From assembly GCA_021613535.1 (NCBI GenBank), contig CP075493.1, positions 992,001 to 1,056,000 of the forward strand: a stretch of DNA of 64,000 bases. The letters run 5' to 3'. This document shows positions 35,776 to 47,996 of the stretch, piece after piece (positions within the stretch are counted from its first letter, which is position 1; every line of letters begins with the position of its first letter). The translations under genes and the position numbers were made by a program. This DNA is from Adineta vaga (Eukaryota; Rotifera). The notes beneath the pieces are model-generated. The model had not been told where the DNA came from. It made no database searches and was given only the letters and a program-made list of their open reading frames with translations.

Positions 35776-38200
35776 TCAGTTTTGTAACGTATTTGTTATA
35801 AAAGTGAATACTTCTTCAGGACTACTAGTTACATTAATTTTAGGTTCCAGTAATGTTGCAGCCCATTGTTGATGATATGCTTTATTTAAACAATAAACAG
35901 TAACTGGAAGAGAGGATTGAATTTTTCGACATTCTCGTACAAAACTTTCTCCATCATCTGCTCCATTCGTAATTACAACACAATTCATCAACTGATCATT
36001 CGTCAATTTCAATTGTAAAATTTTTAATGCTTCGACACTTGTTTGACAACCATAGATATTAAAAGCATACTTTTGTTTCATCTTTTTGAAAAGATTACCA
36101 TTTGCTTCATTCGTAATTTTAGCATCACGCCATATAACAAAACTAGATATGCTTAATAGACCAATAATATATAATGGCATAATTTGTTCGTTTTTTTTAA
36201 TAACATATTCTTCAAAAACGGGAATTTCTCCTAATTCAATAGGATAACCATCTCTTCGTGTTTGAACATAGTGACTATCATAGTCAGGAGCCATAGGTTT
36301 GCCCTCAAAACTCTTGTCTTTTATCTCCAATGTTTTACCAAGTCGAACAAGACTACAGATTAAATAAACAATTTTTGATTTCGGTTTAGCATAGAATGAT
36401 GCTTTCCATGGTGAATTACTAAAATAGATTCCTTGTCCATACCAACCTGAATCAGTTCGTTTATTTTTAAAATAATTTTGAAAATTTGCTTCAAATATAC
36501 CATCAAAATTATCGATATTTGTACCATGAAATAAGACTCTTTCTTCTTGACCTATATTGGTTAAACTTAAATATTTTTCACAAATGTTTTCATTGTAAAT
36601 AATCGAAACATGATCAATAATAAATTCTTGAGAACAAGATTGAATAGACTGCATAATAATTGTACTGATTTGTCGACTTTTTTCAATGAGAAATGTCCAA
36701 CATTTTTTACTTATAACAGTAGGTCGTTGACAAAGACGAAGAGCAATACTAATCTCATCAAAAGATAAACAATAATCATTCTTATTGATATTTTTCGTTT
36801 CGAAATTTTCTAATTCAATTTTTATTTTGTCTACTTTTGTAATATTTGATGAATTATGTTCCTTAATAAATTGTTCACATTTTGGTAAGAACATAACACG
36901 CACTTTTTCTACGATTTTCTTTGTTTTATTCCAGAGTTTCTTTAATTTTGGTATTAATTTCAACTTAAATATAATACTACCTTCTTCTACATTAACAATG
37001 ATCAAATCAGTTTGTTGAATTTCTAAATCATCTGCTAAACATTGAAGAAATTCATTCCAATCAAATTCATTTGGTGAAAGTGGTATTGTTAAGTTTACTG
37101 TTGGAAGTGAATCAATACATTGTCGAGAAAAATTTGGTAATGGAATTAAAATAGTTTGATTTCGATTAATTGTTGGTGTATTTCTAACTATTTGTTTTGT
37201 CAGTTCTTTTAAAATATTTGGTAGAATATCTTCTTTCTTAGGTGACAAAGATATATTCAGAATTTTCTTTAAATCAATGTTTTCTGATGATGCAAGAAAA
37301 ACATCTTGACTGATATGGATTGATGTTTCAAGAATTTGTGTGAATCTTAAACGAACTTCAGGTAAACTATCCTTCTTATTCCATGTTTGATGAAGTCCAT
37401 TTTCAAAGATTGTTTCATTAGCAATCAATTCACGAAAATCAAACCATAAATAACAATCGTTTTCTATTGTAGACATATTCGCTTGTCGACAAACATTATC
37501 GATTACTTTTTCTACTGTCATATTTCGATACACACGTACTTCGTAAATGGTATTTGTTGGACGAAATCGAACGGAAATACTGTCAATGGGTTCAGATGAT
37601 TCGATAGTAGAAGGGTGTATCTCACGTCCCACATACGTCTCATTTGATTCTATTCGTTTGTTACATCTATATGTATGAAGAATAAGATTGATGTTTGTCT
37701 TTTTTTCCTATCATAATTATTTACCTTTCTTTTATATTTAGTTGTCTAATAGGTATAGGTATCTTAGATTTTTTATTCAAAGGTGTTTGTCGAGTGTTGC
37801 TAGAAGTTATTGTTGATAGTCTTATTGGTATTCTAGATTTGGTTCTGTCATTTCTAATAGTTCCCTCTGATACTACATGAACAGATAGTTGATTATTGGT
37901 ATACTGTTCTTGTTCATTTATAGATTGTGATGATTTTGAACGAAGTTGATCTTTTAAATGACGACAGGGTGGATCGTGTGAATTGGCTGAAAACTTTTTT
38001 CGATGCTCAACACATCGATCACATGAAGAACTTTGAGTTGTTTTTTCTTGATGTTGAATAATACCACCTCTATTTCGAACTAAGTTAGCAAAAATTAAAT
38101 GTTGACTTGAAAGTCTTGAATTAATTGGACGTATGTCTGATTCTAACTCTGTTGATGAACTTGGCATTCCTGCTGCTATGTTTTCTTCAGACGATGCCAT
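35776..38200 (-). CDS. PARP-type ADP-ribosyltransferase with receiver-like C-terminus
   Basis: Two exons (38200-37725 and 37666-35776) joined by a 58-nt intron in phase 2, about 789 residues. Exon 1 is a disordered Ser/Arg-rich leader starting MASSEENIAAGMPSS. Exon 2 begins with a ubiquitin-like region (VRFRPTNTIYEVRVYRNMT), then a segment with EEGSIIFKLKL that resembles effector-associated-type domains. The PARP fold follows: VLFHGTNIDNF (H), GWYGQGIYFSNSPWKAS (Y) and FEEYVIKK (E), so the H-Y-E triad of polymer-forming PARPs is present. The last ~115 residues (FVIWRDAKITNEANG ... CVVITNGADDGESF ... VTVYCLNKAYHQQWA) look like a Rossmann or receiver-like module. It is probably a nuclear or cytoplasmic ADP-ribosylation signalling protein in stress or immunity; this is inferred. 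Confidence 0.85.
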
Positions 38201-39394
38201 GAAAATAGATGGTAATTTTTCCAACTCAGTTTTTGTTTTAATGTGCCTGCAAGAAGGAAAAAAGATCGAATACGATAAGCCTACAGTTGTAATTTTTTAT
38301 TCAAATCTACTTACTTTATTCATCTCTATTTGATTAGGTAGAAAAAATGCATAACTGTAAGATTTCATTGATTAAAAAATTCTTTTCTTCTACATACGAA
38401 AAAGAATAAATTCAAATGCGTAATTCGCTGCATATTAATAAGAAAAAAATACAGTGGGAGTGAAAGTATAAGAGTATTCGTGACAAATCCGATAAATCAC
38501 TACTGTTCTCACTCTTCTTATTGTTTTTGAATACAATCTACGATTTGTCAGTAATCATTCATGATAACAGAGACTTGGCAAGAAAACACACCTTATATTA
38601 CACAAAATGAGTGTATGACAGATGCCTACGTTGAAAACAAATGGATTTTAATGAAAATGAAAGAAGATGTTGTCGTTTTATCTTCAACAGGGAATAAAAT
38701 CGTATGACACTTAGAAAATGGTCCACTGCATATTAAAGAGTGACTATGTTTGGAAGAGTACTTATCATTACACCTATATCCTTAAGATTTACTCTTTCAA
38801 ACTTTTTAATTCTGAATTACTGTAGATGTGTGAAGAACTTAATCCACAACGATAACGGTATACTATTTCAATTTACTTTTTAAATATGTATAACAAACAA
38901 ACATTGAATCAACCGTCTCATATCATTACCTTAATAACACAAATTCTTCAATAATATTTTTGAAATATACTATTTATTTGTTAAATTACTTGTTTCATAA
39001 CCTTGTGGGGTAGGCTTCATGTTGCTATAGCTTTACAACGATTATATATATCAGAAATACGCTACACGTTCATCTTAAGACTTCTTTTTTGAACGTAGAC
39101 ACTTTAAATAACCTCGTTCTTCGATATAATATCTGAAAATTTGGAGGAAGTAAATATGTAATGTATCATTATCTACGAATTTCTTAAATATGTACGTAGT
39201 TTTTGAACGATTCACACATTATGTTTCATCGATAAGTTGAAAAATTAACATTAAAAACAATTATCTGAAATCTGTTGCTGGATGATGTCTATAAATCATG
39301 TGTCTAAGTATCTACCTGATTTCCTTTTTAAAGCCAGATATCAGCGATCAGACATTTAGTAGAAATTGGTACCAATTTGAGATTTGTCATGACG
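38201..39394. other. Intergenic stretch with a possible gene remnant
   Basis: An ATG at 38561 opens a coding-like frame (MITETWQENTPYITQNECM ... VVVLSSTGNKIV) interrupted by TGA at 38705 and ending at 38743. The family is unknown. The rest shows nothing. Confidence 0.35.
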
Positions 39395-40353
39395 TCTCTT
39401 TATTGGATTAATTGGTAATATATCAAATATATTAATATCTTCTCATGAGAAACTTCGTTCAAATGTTTGTTCATGGTATTTTATTAGTTTATCAATCAGT
39501 CAACTTATTTCACTTATATCTAATGGTCTTTATCGTATAATAAGTACTGGTTGGAGTAATGGTTATGATTTCTCTCAACAATCAGCAGATCTTTGTAAAT
39601 TTCGAGTTTATAGTTATGTATTTAGCATTGCTTTATCTCGTCATTTTTTATGTTTAATTTCATTAGATCGTTGGATGAAAACATCACGTTCAGTTTCATT
39701 ACGAGAAAAAAGTTCTCGAAAATATGCTCGATGGTTAATTCCTTTAAGTTTTCTATTTTGGATATTAATTGAATATCCACAAATATTAACAAGTGGTTGT
39801 TTGTCAATAGCAGGTAGTACTTATTAATTATTTAATTTAATTTATACAATTATTATTGGAATTGCTCCTTTATTTATTATGATTTTGTTTATTTTTTTAA
39901 TACAAAATAATTTACGAAAAATAGGTCAAAGAATTCATCCAATATTAACTTCAGCACAACAAAATTCAAGTAATATTCCAAGTCGACAATCTAAAACTGA
40001 TTTTCAATTAATTCGTCTGAGTATAATTCAAATAATTTGTTTTATTATATTGAATATAATCGCATCGATTTTTTCTCTTTATATATATTTTACAAGTTCA
40101 CAAATTAAAAGTACTGACCGACGAACTATTGAAACATTAATTAGTTATTTAGGTCAATATCTTTTAATCACTTATACAGCAGTAAGTTTATTATTTAAAT
40201 ATTTTTGAATGTAAAAATTTTCAAAATTTTTAGTTAACATTTGGTTTATATATATTGGCTTCGAGCGTCTTTCGACAAGAATTTAAAGAATATTTGAAAA
40301 TAACGAAGCAACGTTTTATGCGTATTATTCATGATTTTTTATTGCATTTGTAA
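39395..40353 (+). pseudogene. GPCR pseudogene with one nonsense codon and damaged N-terminus
   Basis: A receptor frame runs from GLIGNISNILISS (TM1) through ISLDRWMKTSRS (DRY-type), TM4-TM6, a GTAAGT donor at 40192, an acceptor ending at 40233, then LTFGLYILASSVFRQEFKEY (TM7 and tail) to the stop at 40353. TAA at 39825-39827 interrupts the second extracellular loop/TM5 start, and one C-to-T change (CAA) would explain it. The frame is blocked by TGA just before TM1, and the nearby ATG is in another frame, so the N-terminus is also broken. It belongs to the same family as the receptors at 1-895 and 10271. Confidence 0.8.
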
Positions 40354-40572
40354 ATTTTCTTATTTTGATTAATCAAATAAATTCATATTCAAATATTTTC
40401 AATGACAATATAGCATAGTCAATTCATTGAGGGTTTGAATGTTCTGTTATTATTCACACTCATCAAGATTCATTAATTTTGTCTCGAATAAAAAAACTAA
40501 TTATTTTATTACATTATTTTAGACGATAAAAAAGTTAGTAAAATAGTCAATTATAATGAAAAGAATATATTA

Positions 40573-42680
40573 TCACTGTTGATTATCAGCAATTATTTCT
40601 TCCGATGCAAATGTTTGTACATATGATGCTTTTTCATCTTCTTTGTCATTTAACAGTCGTGTATCGATATTATCACCAATATCTATAGATAATAACACAT
40701 AGAGATAAAACAATTTTATTTCATCATATATATTAACATACCCCATGAAAGTAAATTATCACTAATAATTTTCTGATGTGATGATGAAGAAATCATTTCA
40801 TAATTTGATGATAATTGTGCAGCATCATTACCTAATTTCGAATAGATCCTCAATGTACCTCCTGCAGGAAGATGAATTCCATCGGGTAATATATATTCAA
40901 ATTCCTTTTTAGCATCAACACGTCGTTTTAATTTCCATCCAGAAATATTCATACTTATATTCGTTGAATGATTCGTTAAACATATATATGTATTATCCAA
41001 AGGACATTCTTTTATAACAAAAACAAAACGAAGAAATTCGATTCTTTTTTTCTTCTTAATTCACCATACTTACCAAGACTAATCCATTCTTTTTTATAAT
41101 TTTTAATCGTGAATGTTTTTACTGTTGTTGTTGTTTGACTTACTGGAGGAGAATCAATGATTACTGGCTTTGATATTGTATCATATTCTAATAGATTAAG
41201 ATAGATAATAAGTTCACTTTCTAAATTAATTTTTCTAGAAAGATTTATTTATTTTTATTTATTTAGAATTCATTTTTCTAACCTTTCTCGCATTTCTTCA
41301 ATATTATTCATCATATTTAGGACATTTTGCTGTAAACAATGTAAATCTTTTGATTGTTCTTCAAATTTTTCTCCATTTTGAATTTTAATTGATTCATATT
41401 CAGTTTCTAAATTGGCTGAAAAAGAAAATATTTTTCTATTTTTCGGGAGAATTAAATGAAAATGAATACAAGTTCTAAGTCTACGAACTTTTTGGACTCC
41501 CTCTCTATAACGGACAGGTTATTTCTCAAAAATGAGTTTAAGCTAAGCTTAGTAAATCCCCCCACACCCTCAAGTTTCACTTACAAGCGTTGGCTTCTAA
41601 TTTTATTTGAAGATTTTTTTCATAGATATATGCTTGTTGTAATTCTTCATATTCTAATTGAAATCTTCGTTGCATAGATGCTATGAATGCTCTTTCAATT
41701 TCTTGATAATATGTTTTTTGTTCTAATTCTATTTTTTCAAATGCAATTTGTACTTCTTCCATTTTCTTTTCATAATAATAATTTGTTTCACGATAGATAT
41801 TTGCATATAATAATTCATAATCATGACGTATATTTGCAATCATTTTTTCCCAATTAAAATTCCAAAATTGTTTTACATCAAATACTTCGTTTACAAATAA
41901 ATTACTTAAACAATAAAGAAAAGAATTGTTTTTTCTTTTAATAAAAGAATATTTCAATACTCACGTTGATATATACGAATGTATATTCTTATAAAATACA
42001 TGTTGATTTTTCAATATTTGAATATTAATCTTTAATTCATTGATTTGTTTCTTTGAATGACTCCAATCATATGTTGTTTTAAGATATTCTTGTAATGTAT
42101 TATTACGTTCAGAATGATAAGTTTCAATTGTATTTTGTAATTCAGAATACGATGTACGTAGAACATTCAATGTAGATGATGATTGATTTAATTCTTCTTG
42201 TAATTTGATTTGTTGTTTATTATTAGATTCATTGATAACTTGAGTCAATTGTTGATATGTATTACTATGCATTTGAAAGAGTTCAGATTCAAATTGATAA
42301 TTAAGTTTTTTCTCATTAATTGTCAGAAGATTAGCTTCTAATTGATTATAATGTTCATTAAATTCTGTACTGAAAGAATACATATTGATTGATTCTTGTT
42401 GAAAAGCGGCCAATTTTGTTGTATATTCTTCATTTTGTAATTCCAATTGTTTAACATGATCAACAACGTAATTTAAACGTTCATTTAATTGAATTAATTT
42501 CTCTTTTTCATCGTGATGTTGTGTATTAAAATTTGTTTTTATCTCTTGAATATTAATAACCATTTGTGCAACATAATAAAGAGCATAATTAACATATTCA
42601 CCAAATGGAAGATATGTAGACATTGAATTATCAGTTTTTTGAATATTTTCCCCACGTATACAAAGTGTTGTAACAGACAT
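40573..42680 (-). CDS. Intermediate filament protein with lamin-tail domain
   Basis: Six exons on the minus strand (42680-41965, 41904-41585, 41415-41283, 41234-41074, 41008-40742, 40682-40573) join in phase across introns of 48-169 nt. The head is short (MSVTTLCIRG), and a rod of heptad-rich coiled coil fills most of the protein. It ends in the filament helix-termination motif (RKINLESELIIYLNLLEYD). A lamin-tail domain then follows (CLTNHSTNISMNISGWKLKR, LPDGIHLPAGGTLRIYSK, SDNLLSWGD). The C-terminus ends DNQQ, so there is no CaaX box, and no nuclear localisation signal is obvious. It is therefore likely a cytoplasmic, protostome-type intermediate filament rather than a nuclear lamin. The structure looks intact. 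Confidence 0.9.
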
Positions 42681-44163
42681 TTTGATTCGAAAAACAAAAT
42701 CTATTAATAGAAAAAGAGAGATTTTGCAATAATTAACTCGTTTTTTGATTAGAATGAGAATAGAAAATTTCCGGCATGGAAACGAATGTAGAAAACCATT
42801 GTATTTTGTATCATCATACTTTACCTTGAGGAGCAACAAGAAAATTATAAATGAAAATGATTTTGTTTATGCCATGAGCTTGTATTTATATGCTTTGTTT
42901 TGAGCTCTTCAACAAAACTCTTCTAGCCATGGAAGGAAAAGGAGATGAGTGGGGAAAACCTTGAAATTGAAGAGAATGTAAAAACAAAAGAAAAATAATT
43001 TTCTATTACGATTATGTCATGGAATTTAAACTTGAAAAAAAATCTCAGACTAATCAAATTCTTGTTCTCAGATTTCTCCTGTATTTTGCCAGAGAACATC
43101 TTTCACGAATTATATACGAACGAAAGTTGTTTTGTATTTCATTATTCTATTTTTCTGTTATTTTAAACGGATAGTTTATAAATGTTCAAGGTCGAGATTG
43201 TAGGAGAAAAATTACATAAAACAGAATGAATTAATGAAAAGAATGTAAACGAGTGTCCGATTAACGTTTACATTCAAAGAAACTAACAAAATTGAAAATT
43301 AAATTTTCTTTTTTCCTATGCTTCTTCTGTTGATGTGATTGTTTTTCTTTGCGCTGTCAATAGAATGTTTTAGTTAGTAAAAAGTACAATTAATGTATTG
43401 CAACGAAGAGCTGTTTTCTTCTATTAGAGTTTGTCCTTCAAGCTATTGTTTTTTACACCTTCATCAGATTTATTATGCTAAATACAAATGCTATTCGAAA
43501 AGAAGCCGACGATATTATAGACATCGAGAAATATTCAAACTTGTTTAGAAACCTTATAAGATCAAAGAAATTCGCTGAATGTGACGATAAATGAATGGTA
43601 TGATTTCTAATTAATTCTTGTTTTTTTAGGGTGTGGATGGCTGTGGGTGAGAGATAGATTATATACTCACACCGATATCTACACCCACACCCACACCCAC
43701 TCACACCCCTCAAGAATTCAGAGAAAGTTTTGCTAGAAGTTTTATATCTGCCATCACAACACATTCCGTTATGCATATTTGAGATAGAACAGTTTATATT
43801 ATGGATCATTTCAAATCCACCTATTTTCTTATAGTTCCCGTTGCAAAATGTATCCTTCTTGTTATAGACCCTACTCCAGCTCTGTCTCCATTTCAGTTAA
43901 GATCTAAAAGGCCTTAGACTTCGAATTAACGTTTCATTTATCACAACTACACCCACACATACCCACCTACAGTCGGATTCCTATTTGATTCATGTACCTA
44001 ATTACATGATGATGAAGCATTTCTTGCCGTATATGTATACATCATCTGATGACTAAGCACATATGTATAGAAAGAAAGAAAAAAGTCAAATAACGTAGTG
44101 TAACCAACCGTATAAATATTGTTACTCTTTCATACACGACACAGTTTATTATACGAATAAAAC
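42681..44163. other. Intergenic stretch with two telomere-like units
   Basis: 43628-43709 holds GGGTGTGGATGGCTGTGGG, a short core AGATAGATTATATACTCAC, and a C-rich arm (CACCCACACCCACACCC). A second C-rich tract lies at 43949-43971. No gene is supported. Confidence 0.5.
43628..43709. repeat. Telomere-like hairpin unit
   Basis: A G-rich left arm and C-rich right arm surround a core ending TACTCAC, shared with the units at 48553 and 54980 (GTAGTACTCA). Confidence 0.7.
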
Positions 44164-44640
44164 ATGCCATTACATCGAATTTTCCATCCACCATCTGCTT
44201 TCTCCTCATCGGATAAGGCAACAATTTCGGAACGTATAACTACTTTATATACAGATCATGGTTTACCAGCATTTTATGTTGTTATTCTTTTTACACCTGT
44301 TGAAAGTGATTCATTTTTTGTTGGTGGTAAATCAACAGACAAATTTATCCGAATAGTTGTTCAACACCTTGCTCGACAAATTCCAAACGACGAAGAAAAA
44401 CAAAAATTTTCAGAAAAATATGAAAATGCTATAGCACCATTTATTAAAGATAAAGGTTACGATTGGGAAGTAAGAAATGTAGAATTTATCGGTTATTTTC
44501 ACTTATTCTTGTTTATTTTTAAGGTACATGTTGAAGAAGTACCACCAGAAATGTGGCGAGAAAATGGACTTATTCCACCGATAAAATATCCTGAAATAGA
44601 AAAGGAATGGGTGCGACTTAATAAACCAATACCATATTGA
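44164..44640 (+). CDS. Tautomerase-superfamily protein (cis-CaaD-like / Tautomerase_3)
   Basis: Two exons (44164-44469 and 44524-44640) encode about 140 residues. The start MPLHRIFHPP places the catalytic Pro right after Met. The rest follows fungal and bacterial cis-3-chloroacrylic-acid-dehalogenase-like proteins (GLPAFYVVILFTPVESDSFF, FIRIVVQHLAR, DWEVHVEEVPPEMWRENGL, ending in a Pro-Tyr pair). The intron at 44470-44523 is 54 nt and stop-free in frame, so its retention would give a longer ORF. The protein probably acts as a trimeric enzyme on small carbonyl or unsaturated acids; the true substrate is unknown. Few animals carry this type, so horizontal acquisition followed by intron gain is plausible. 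Confidence 0.85.
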   Translation: MPLHRIFHPPSAFSSSDKATISERITTLYTDHGLPAFYVVILFTPVESDSFFVGGKSTDKFIRIVVQHLARQIPNDEEKQKFSEKYENAIAPFIKDKGYDWEVRNVEFIGYFHLFLFIFKVHVEEVPPEMWRENGLIPPIKYPEIEKEWVRLNKPIPY

Positions 44641-45754
44641 AATTTGCTTTGATATAAACAGCCTTTTTTTCTTTGTGAAGTTCTCATTTTTATTGAAATA
44701 AATATTTAAAATATAACCCTAACACGCCCACCTCAAAGACTATCATTTGTTGCTCAGTTGGAGCTATGTATAACCCAGGCTGATAAAACATGAATAATAT
44801 ATGAAGCAGCCATTGTTATAGCACGCTGTAGTGATTCGAGAGCAAATAGCTGCAAGAAGAACAATTAGAAATCGAATTGATTTGAATGATATATGCTCGA
44901 TCTTTTTTATCTTATTTTCGTATTCTATTTTTCGAACGTATAATATCGTCTGCTGTATAGTCATCAAACGTGTGCACTTTAAACCGGTTTCTTATACGAG
45001 TTATGTATGAATCTGATCAGTTGATGTTGCCAACTTAGTCTACTAAGTATCTGTAGCAGATATCTCATGAGACAAGATTTGGTCTAAGGTTATGCGTGAA
45101 ACCGATTGCAGTAAATCTTACTGAGGTCCATCTAGACCCCAGGTGAGCAACAAGCGTTCATATGTACTTCGAGATAGTTCATCGAATAAACCAACAATGA
45201 CGAAGAGTCGTTAACGTCAGCAGTATATACTACTGTTGTGCACCGGAACACATCCGAAGAGACATTATTCGATCTAATCTTATCTACATGTACTATCAAC
45301 ATGAACTTCGTTGGGGTCCACAGTGTGGACCTCAGATGGGCGTGTAAGAGTTAATTATATGTCTATCGGATCAATTTAAAACTCATTGATGGTTATTCAA
45401 TTAGCTAACATACTGATTAATATTGTTGAACAATTGCTAAGAAAAACTGTGTGTTCTTATGTTTTTTGCTTCTTTAACATCTAATCAAAACAATTCATAC
45501 AGTAGAATAGGTACAAATAAATTTGCTTCGTCATCGCAAAGAACATCTATGTTTGTAAACATGAGTCAATCTTTTTTCATTCATATCACAGTGTTGTCGG
45601 TTGATGAAAAATGTATGTACCTGTAAATATTCTTCGTTCTTTCCTATCACGACTCGATAGAAAGGTTAAAGTCATCATGATGAAGCAAAAATGATGTGCA
45701 TGATTATAAATAGGCTTGAATTCATTGATATATACATATACATACCAACTCAAT
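44641..45754. other. Intergenic stretch occupied mostly by a MITE-like element
   Basis: It contains the inverted-terminal-repeat element at 44717-45353; the remainder is AT-rich without coding signal. Confidence 0.45.
44717..45353. mobile_element. Candidate non-autonomous DNA element with terminal inverted repeats
   Basis: The left end TAACCCTAACACGCCCACCT matches the reverse complement of the right end (TAACTCTTACACGCCCATCT) with three mismatches in those 20 bases. The interior has paired motifs GAGGTCCATCTAGACCCC and GGGGTCCACAGTGTGGACCTC. No transposase is encoded, and the target duplication is unclear. Confidence 0.5.
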
Positions 45755-46493
45755 ATGGGTAAACTCGATGGAAAAGTTGCTTTAATTACTGGTGGATCAG
45801 AAGGTATTGGTTTAGCAACTGCTCAAGAGTTTGTTGCGGAAGGTGCTTATGTATTTATTACTGGTCGTCGGAAAGAAACACTTGATTCGGCAGTAAAACA
45901 AATTGGTCAAAATGTATCAGCAATTCAAGCTGATTCATCGAAATTAGATGATCTTGATCATGTTTTTAAAGTAATTAAAGAAGAAAAAGGTCAATTAGAT
46001 ATACTCTTTGCCAATGCCGGTATTGGTGGATCAAAGAGTCTCGATTCCATAATTTTACGACGATTTATTTGATATTAACGTTAAAGGTGTTCTTTTCACT
46101 GTTCAGAAAGCTTTACCAATTCTCAAGGATGGAGCATCGATTATACTTAATGCATCATTTGTCTCAGTTAAAGGTGCACCAGCAGCAAGTGTCTATTTTG
46201 CAAGTAAAGCAGCAGTTCGTTCTTTTGCACGTTGTTGGTGTGTCGATTTGAAAGATCGTAAAATTCGTGTTAATGCTGTTAGTCCAGGTGCTATCGATAC
46301 ACCCTTTTTTGATAAGATGGGTAGTAAAGAAGTTGCACAAAGCGTCATTGACAGATTGACAGCAATGACTGTTATGGGTCGACTTGGTCAAGCAACTGAA
46401 ATTGCAAAAGCAGTTTTGTTTTTAGCTTCAGATGATAGTTCATACATTACTGGTATTGAACTTTTTGTTGATGGTGGTGCTGCGCAAATTTGA
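45755..46493 (+). pseudogene. Short-chain dehydrogenase/reductase (SDR) with a frameshift
   Basis: An intronless frame from [14 protein letters not shown] has the Rossmann TGGSEGIG motif and NAGIGG. At about 46051 the frame shifts (one extra base or two missing). It resumes as [20 protein letters not shown], then the active-site VYFASKAAVRSF (YxxxK), NAVSPGAIDTPF and the C-terminal DDSSYITGIELFVDGG. All classical-SDR motifs of an FabG-like NAD(P)H oxidoreductase of about 245 residues are therefore present apart from the shift. It is similar to bacterial enzymes and lacks introns, which is compatible with acquired DNA. As it stands, the product would end before the catalytic Tyr. Confidence 0.85.
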
Positions 46494-47996
46494 AAAAAAA
46501 TTTTCTTTTCATTTTATCAATAAACTATATATTGTCATTCTGATACGTAGTGAGGGTGTGAATTTGGATAAAGAACATAACAATATCAAAACCTACACGT
46601 TTATCGATGTTTTTACTCTGTTCAGAATGAAATTCGTTCGTCATCCCACGGAAAACTTTTTCAACAAATACCGCGGTAATTAACGGTGATTTTGCACCGA
46701 AAAAGTCAGACCTTTTATTAGGTTTTTCTACACCGCCCGAAACCGCCGTATGTTCAAATCACGATTATTAACGGTTTTTGAAAAAAATAAATTCATCATA
46801 TTGATGGTATATTATTTCTGACATCTATTTGGTAATCTTTAACTTTTCTATGTTTGCAACTTATTCATTATCTTCAGACGGTACTTTAACACCTCGGTCA
46901 ATTCATTAAATACCACTATCTATTTTTTATTTATTTTCTTCTGATTAGATTCGAACTTCTTATCGAGTGATTGCAATCCACTAATTCCATTTAACCGTCC
47001 GGTGATGTTCATGTTAATATCAGATATGATAGTCTAATCTAATCAGTGATAAAAAAAGCTTCTCATTTAGATTGATATGCTTCATTTATTAGTGGATTTA
47101 TAAGAATTTTATAATTCCTAATAATTTATGTCATTTATAATTTTATTAAATTTTCTGAGATATTCATGTTGATGATGTGCTATACGGGATATATAAAATC
47201 TTATTTGTCACTCATAGTCATGATAATTAAACTATAAACACAATCTATTCGAATAAAATCATTTCTGGAGACAAATATACATTAATGAGGATCTTTAGTT
47301 GATGAACTGTGGTATCATGTGTTACGACAAAGTCTAACTATTTGAAATAATATTACAGTTCTGTCTATATGTAGGTTTGTACGTAGACATGCACCAAACC
47401 CAAACTGTTTGGGTTTGAGTTTAGGTTTGGTGCATATCTATTTGTACGTCAGAACGCATGGGAATACTACTCGGTAGACTTATCTTGATTCCATCAGTCA
47501 AAAAAACAGATTTGTGTCTATTTTTATCTCTGAACTTTTACTATCTCATGAACCTATTGTCACAAATGATCATCTGAACGAAATTTGACTAATACCCAGA
47601 TAGACAAAATCGATAAAAAACGATGTTCTTATATTGGTTTTTTCCAACAAAACGTATATTTACCGTGTTAAAAAATACACTTTTGTACCTATCCGTATAA
47701 ACAATATTTTTTCTTCCCGACAGAAAATAGCCAATAGCGACGTTTGCACGTGCACAAAAGTGTGTTTGTTAACACGGTAAATATACGTTTTCTTGGAAAA
47801 AACCAACATAAGAACATCGTTTTTTATCGGTTTTGTCTTGAGGGTGTGGTTGTAGTTGGTAGTAACTATATCCTAACCCATACTCTAAGCAATTTGAGTA
47901 AAAGACAATGTTTAATCAAAACAATTTTAGATTTATTTGAAAACAAAAGAAATGAAACATCTGAGAATAGTTTTTCAGACCATAATTTTGATCGTT
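46494..47996. other. Intergenic stretch with palindromes and a foldback element
   Basis: It contains a hairpin at 47389-47435 (ATGCACCAAACC ... GGTTTGGTGCAT), the foldback element at 47603-47837, and a telomere-like tract immediately after it. No gene is supported. Confidence 0.5.
47603..47837. mobile_element. Foldback / MITE element with 84-bp inverted repeats
   Basis: 47603-47686 and 47754-47837 are inverted copies differing at only a few positions (both start GACAAAA-CGATAAAAAACG and include AACGTATATTTACCGTGTTAA). They are separated by a 67-bp loop. There is no coding capacity. The right end abuts a TTGAGGGTGTGGTTG telomere-like tract. Confidence 0.8.

Noticed and set aside
43453-43809. 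A 118-codon minus-strand ORF
   Set aside because: It runs through a telomere-like hairpin and lacks coding character.
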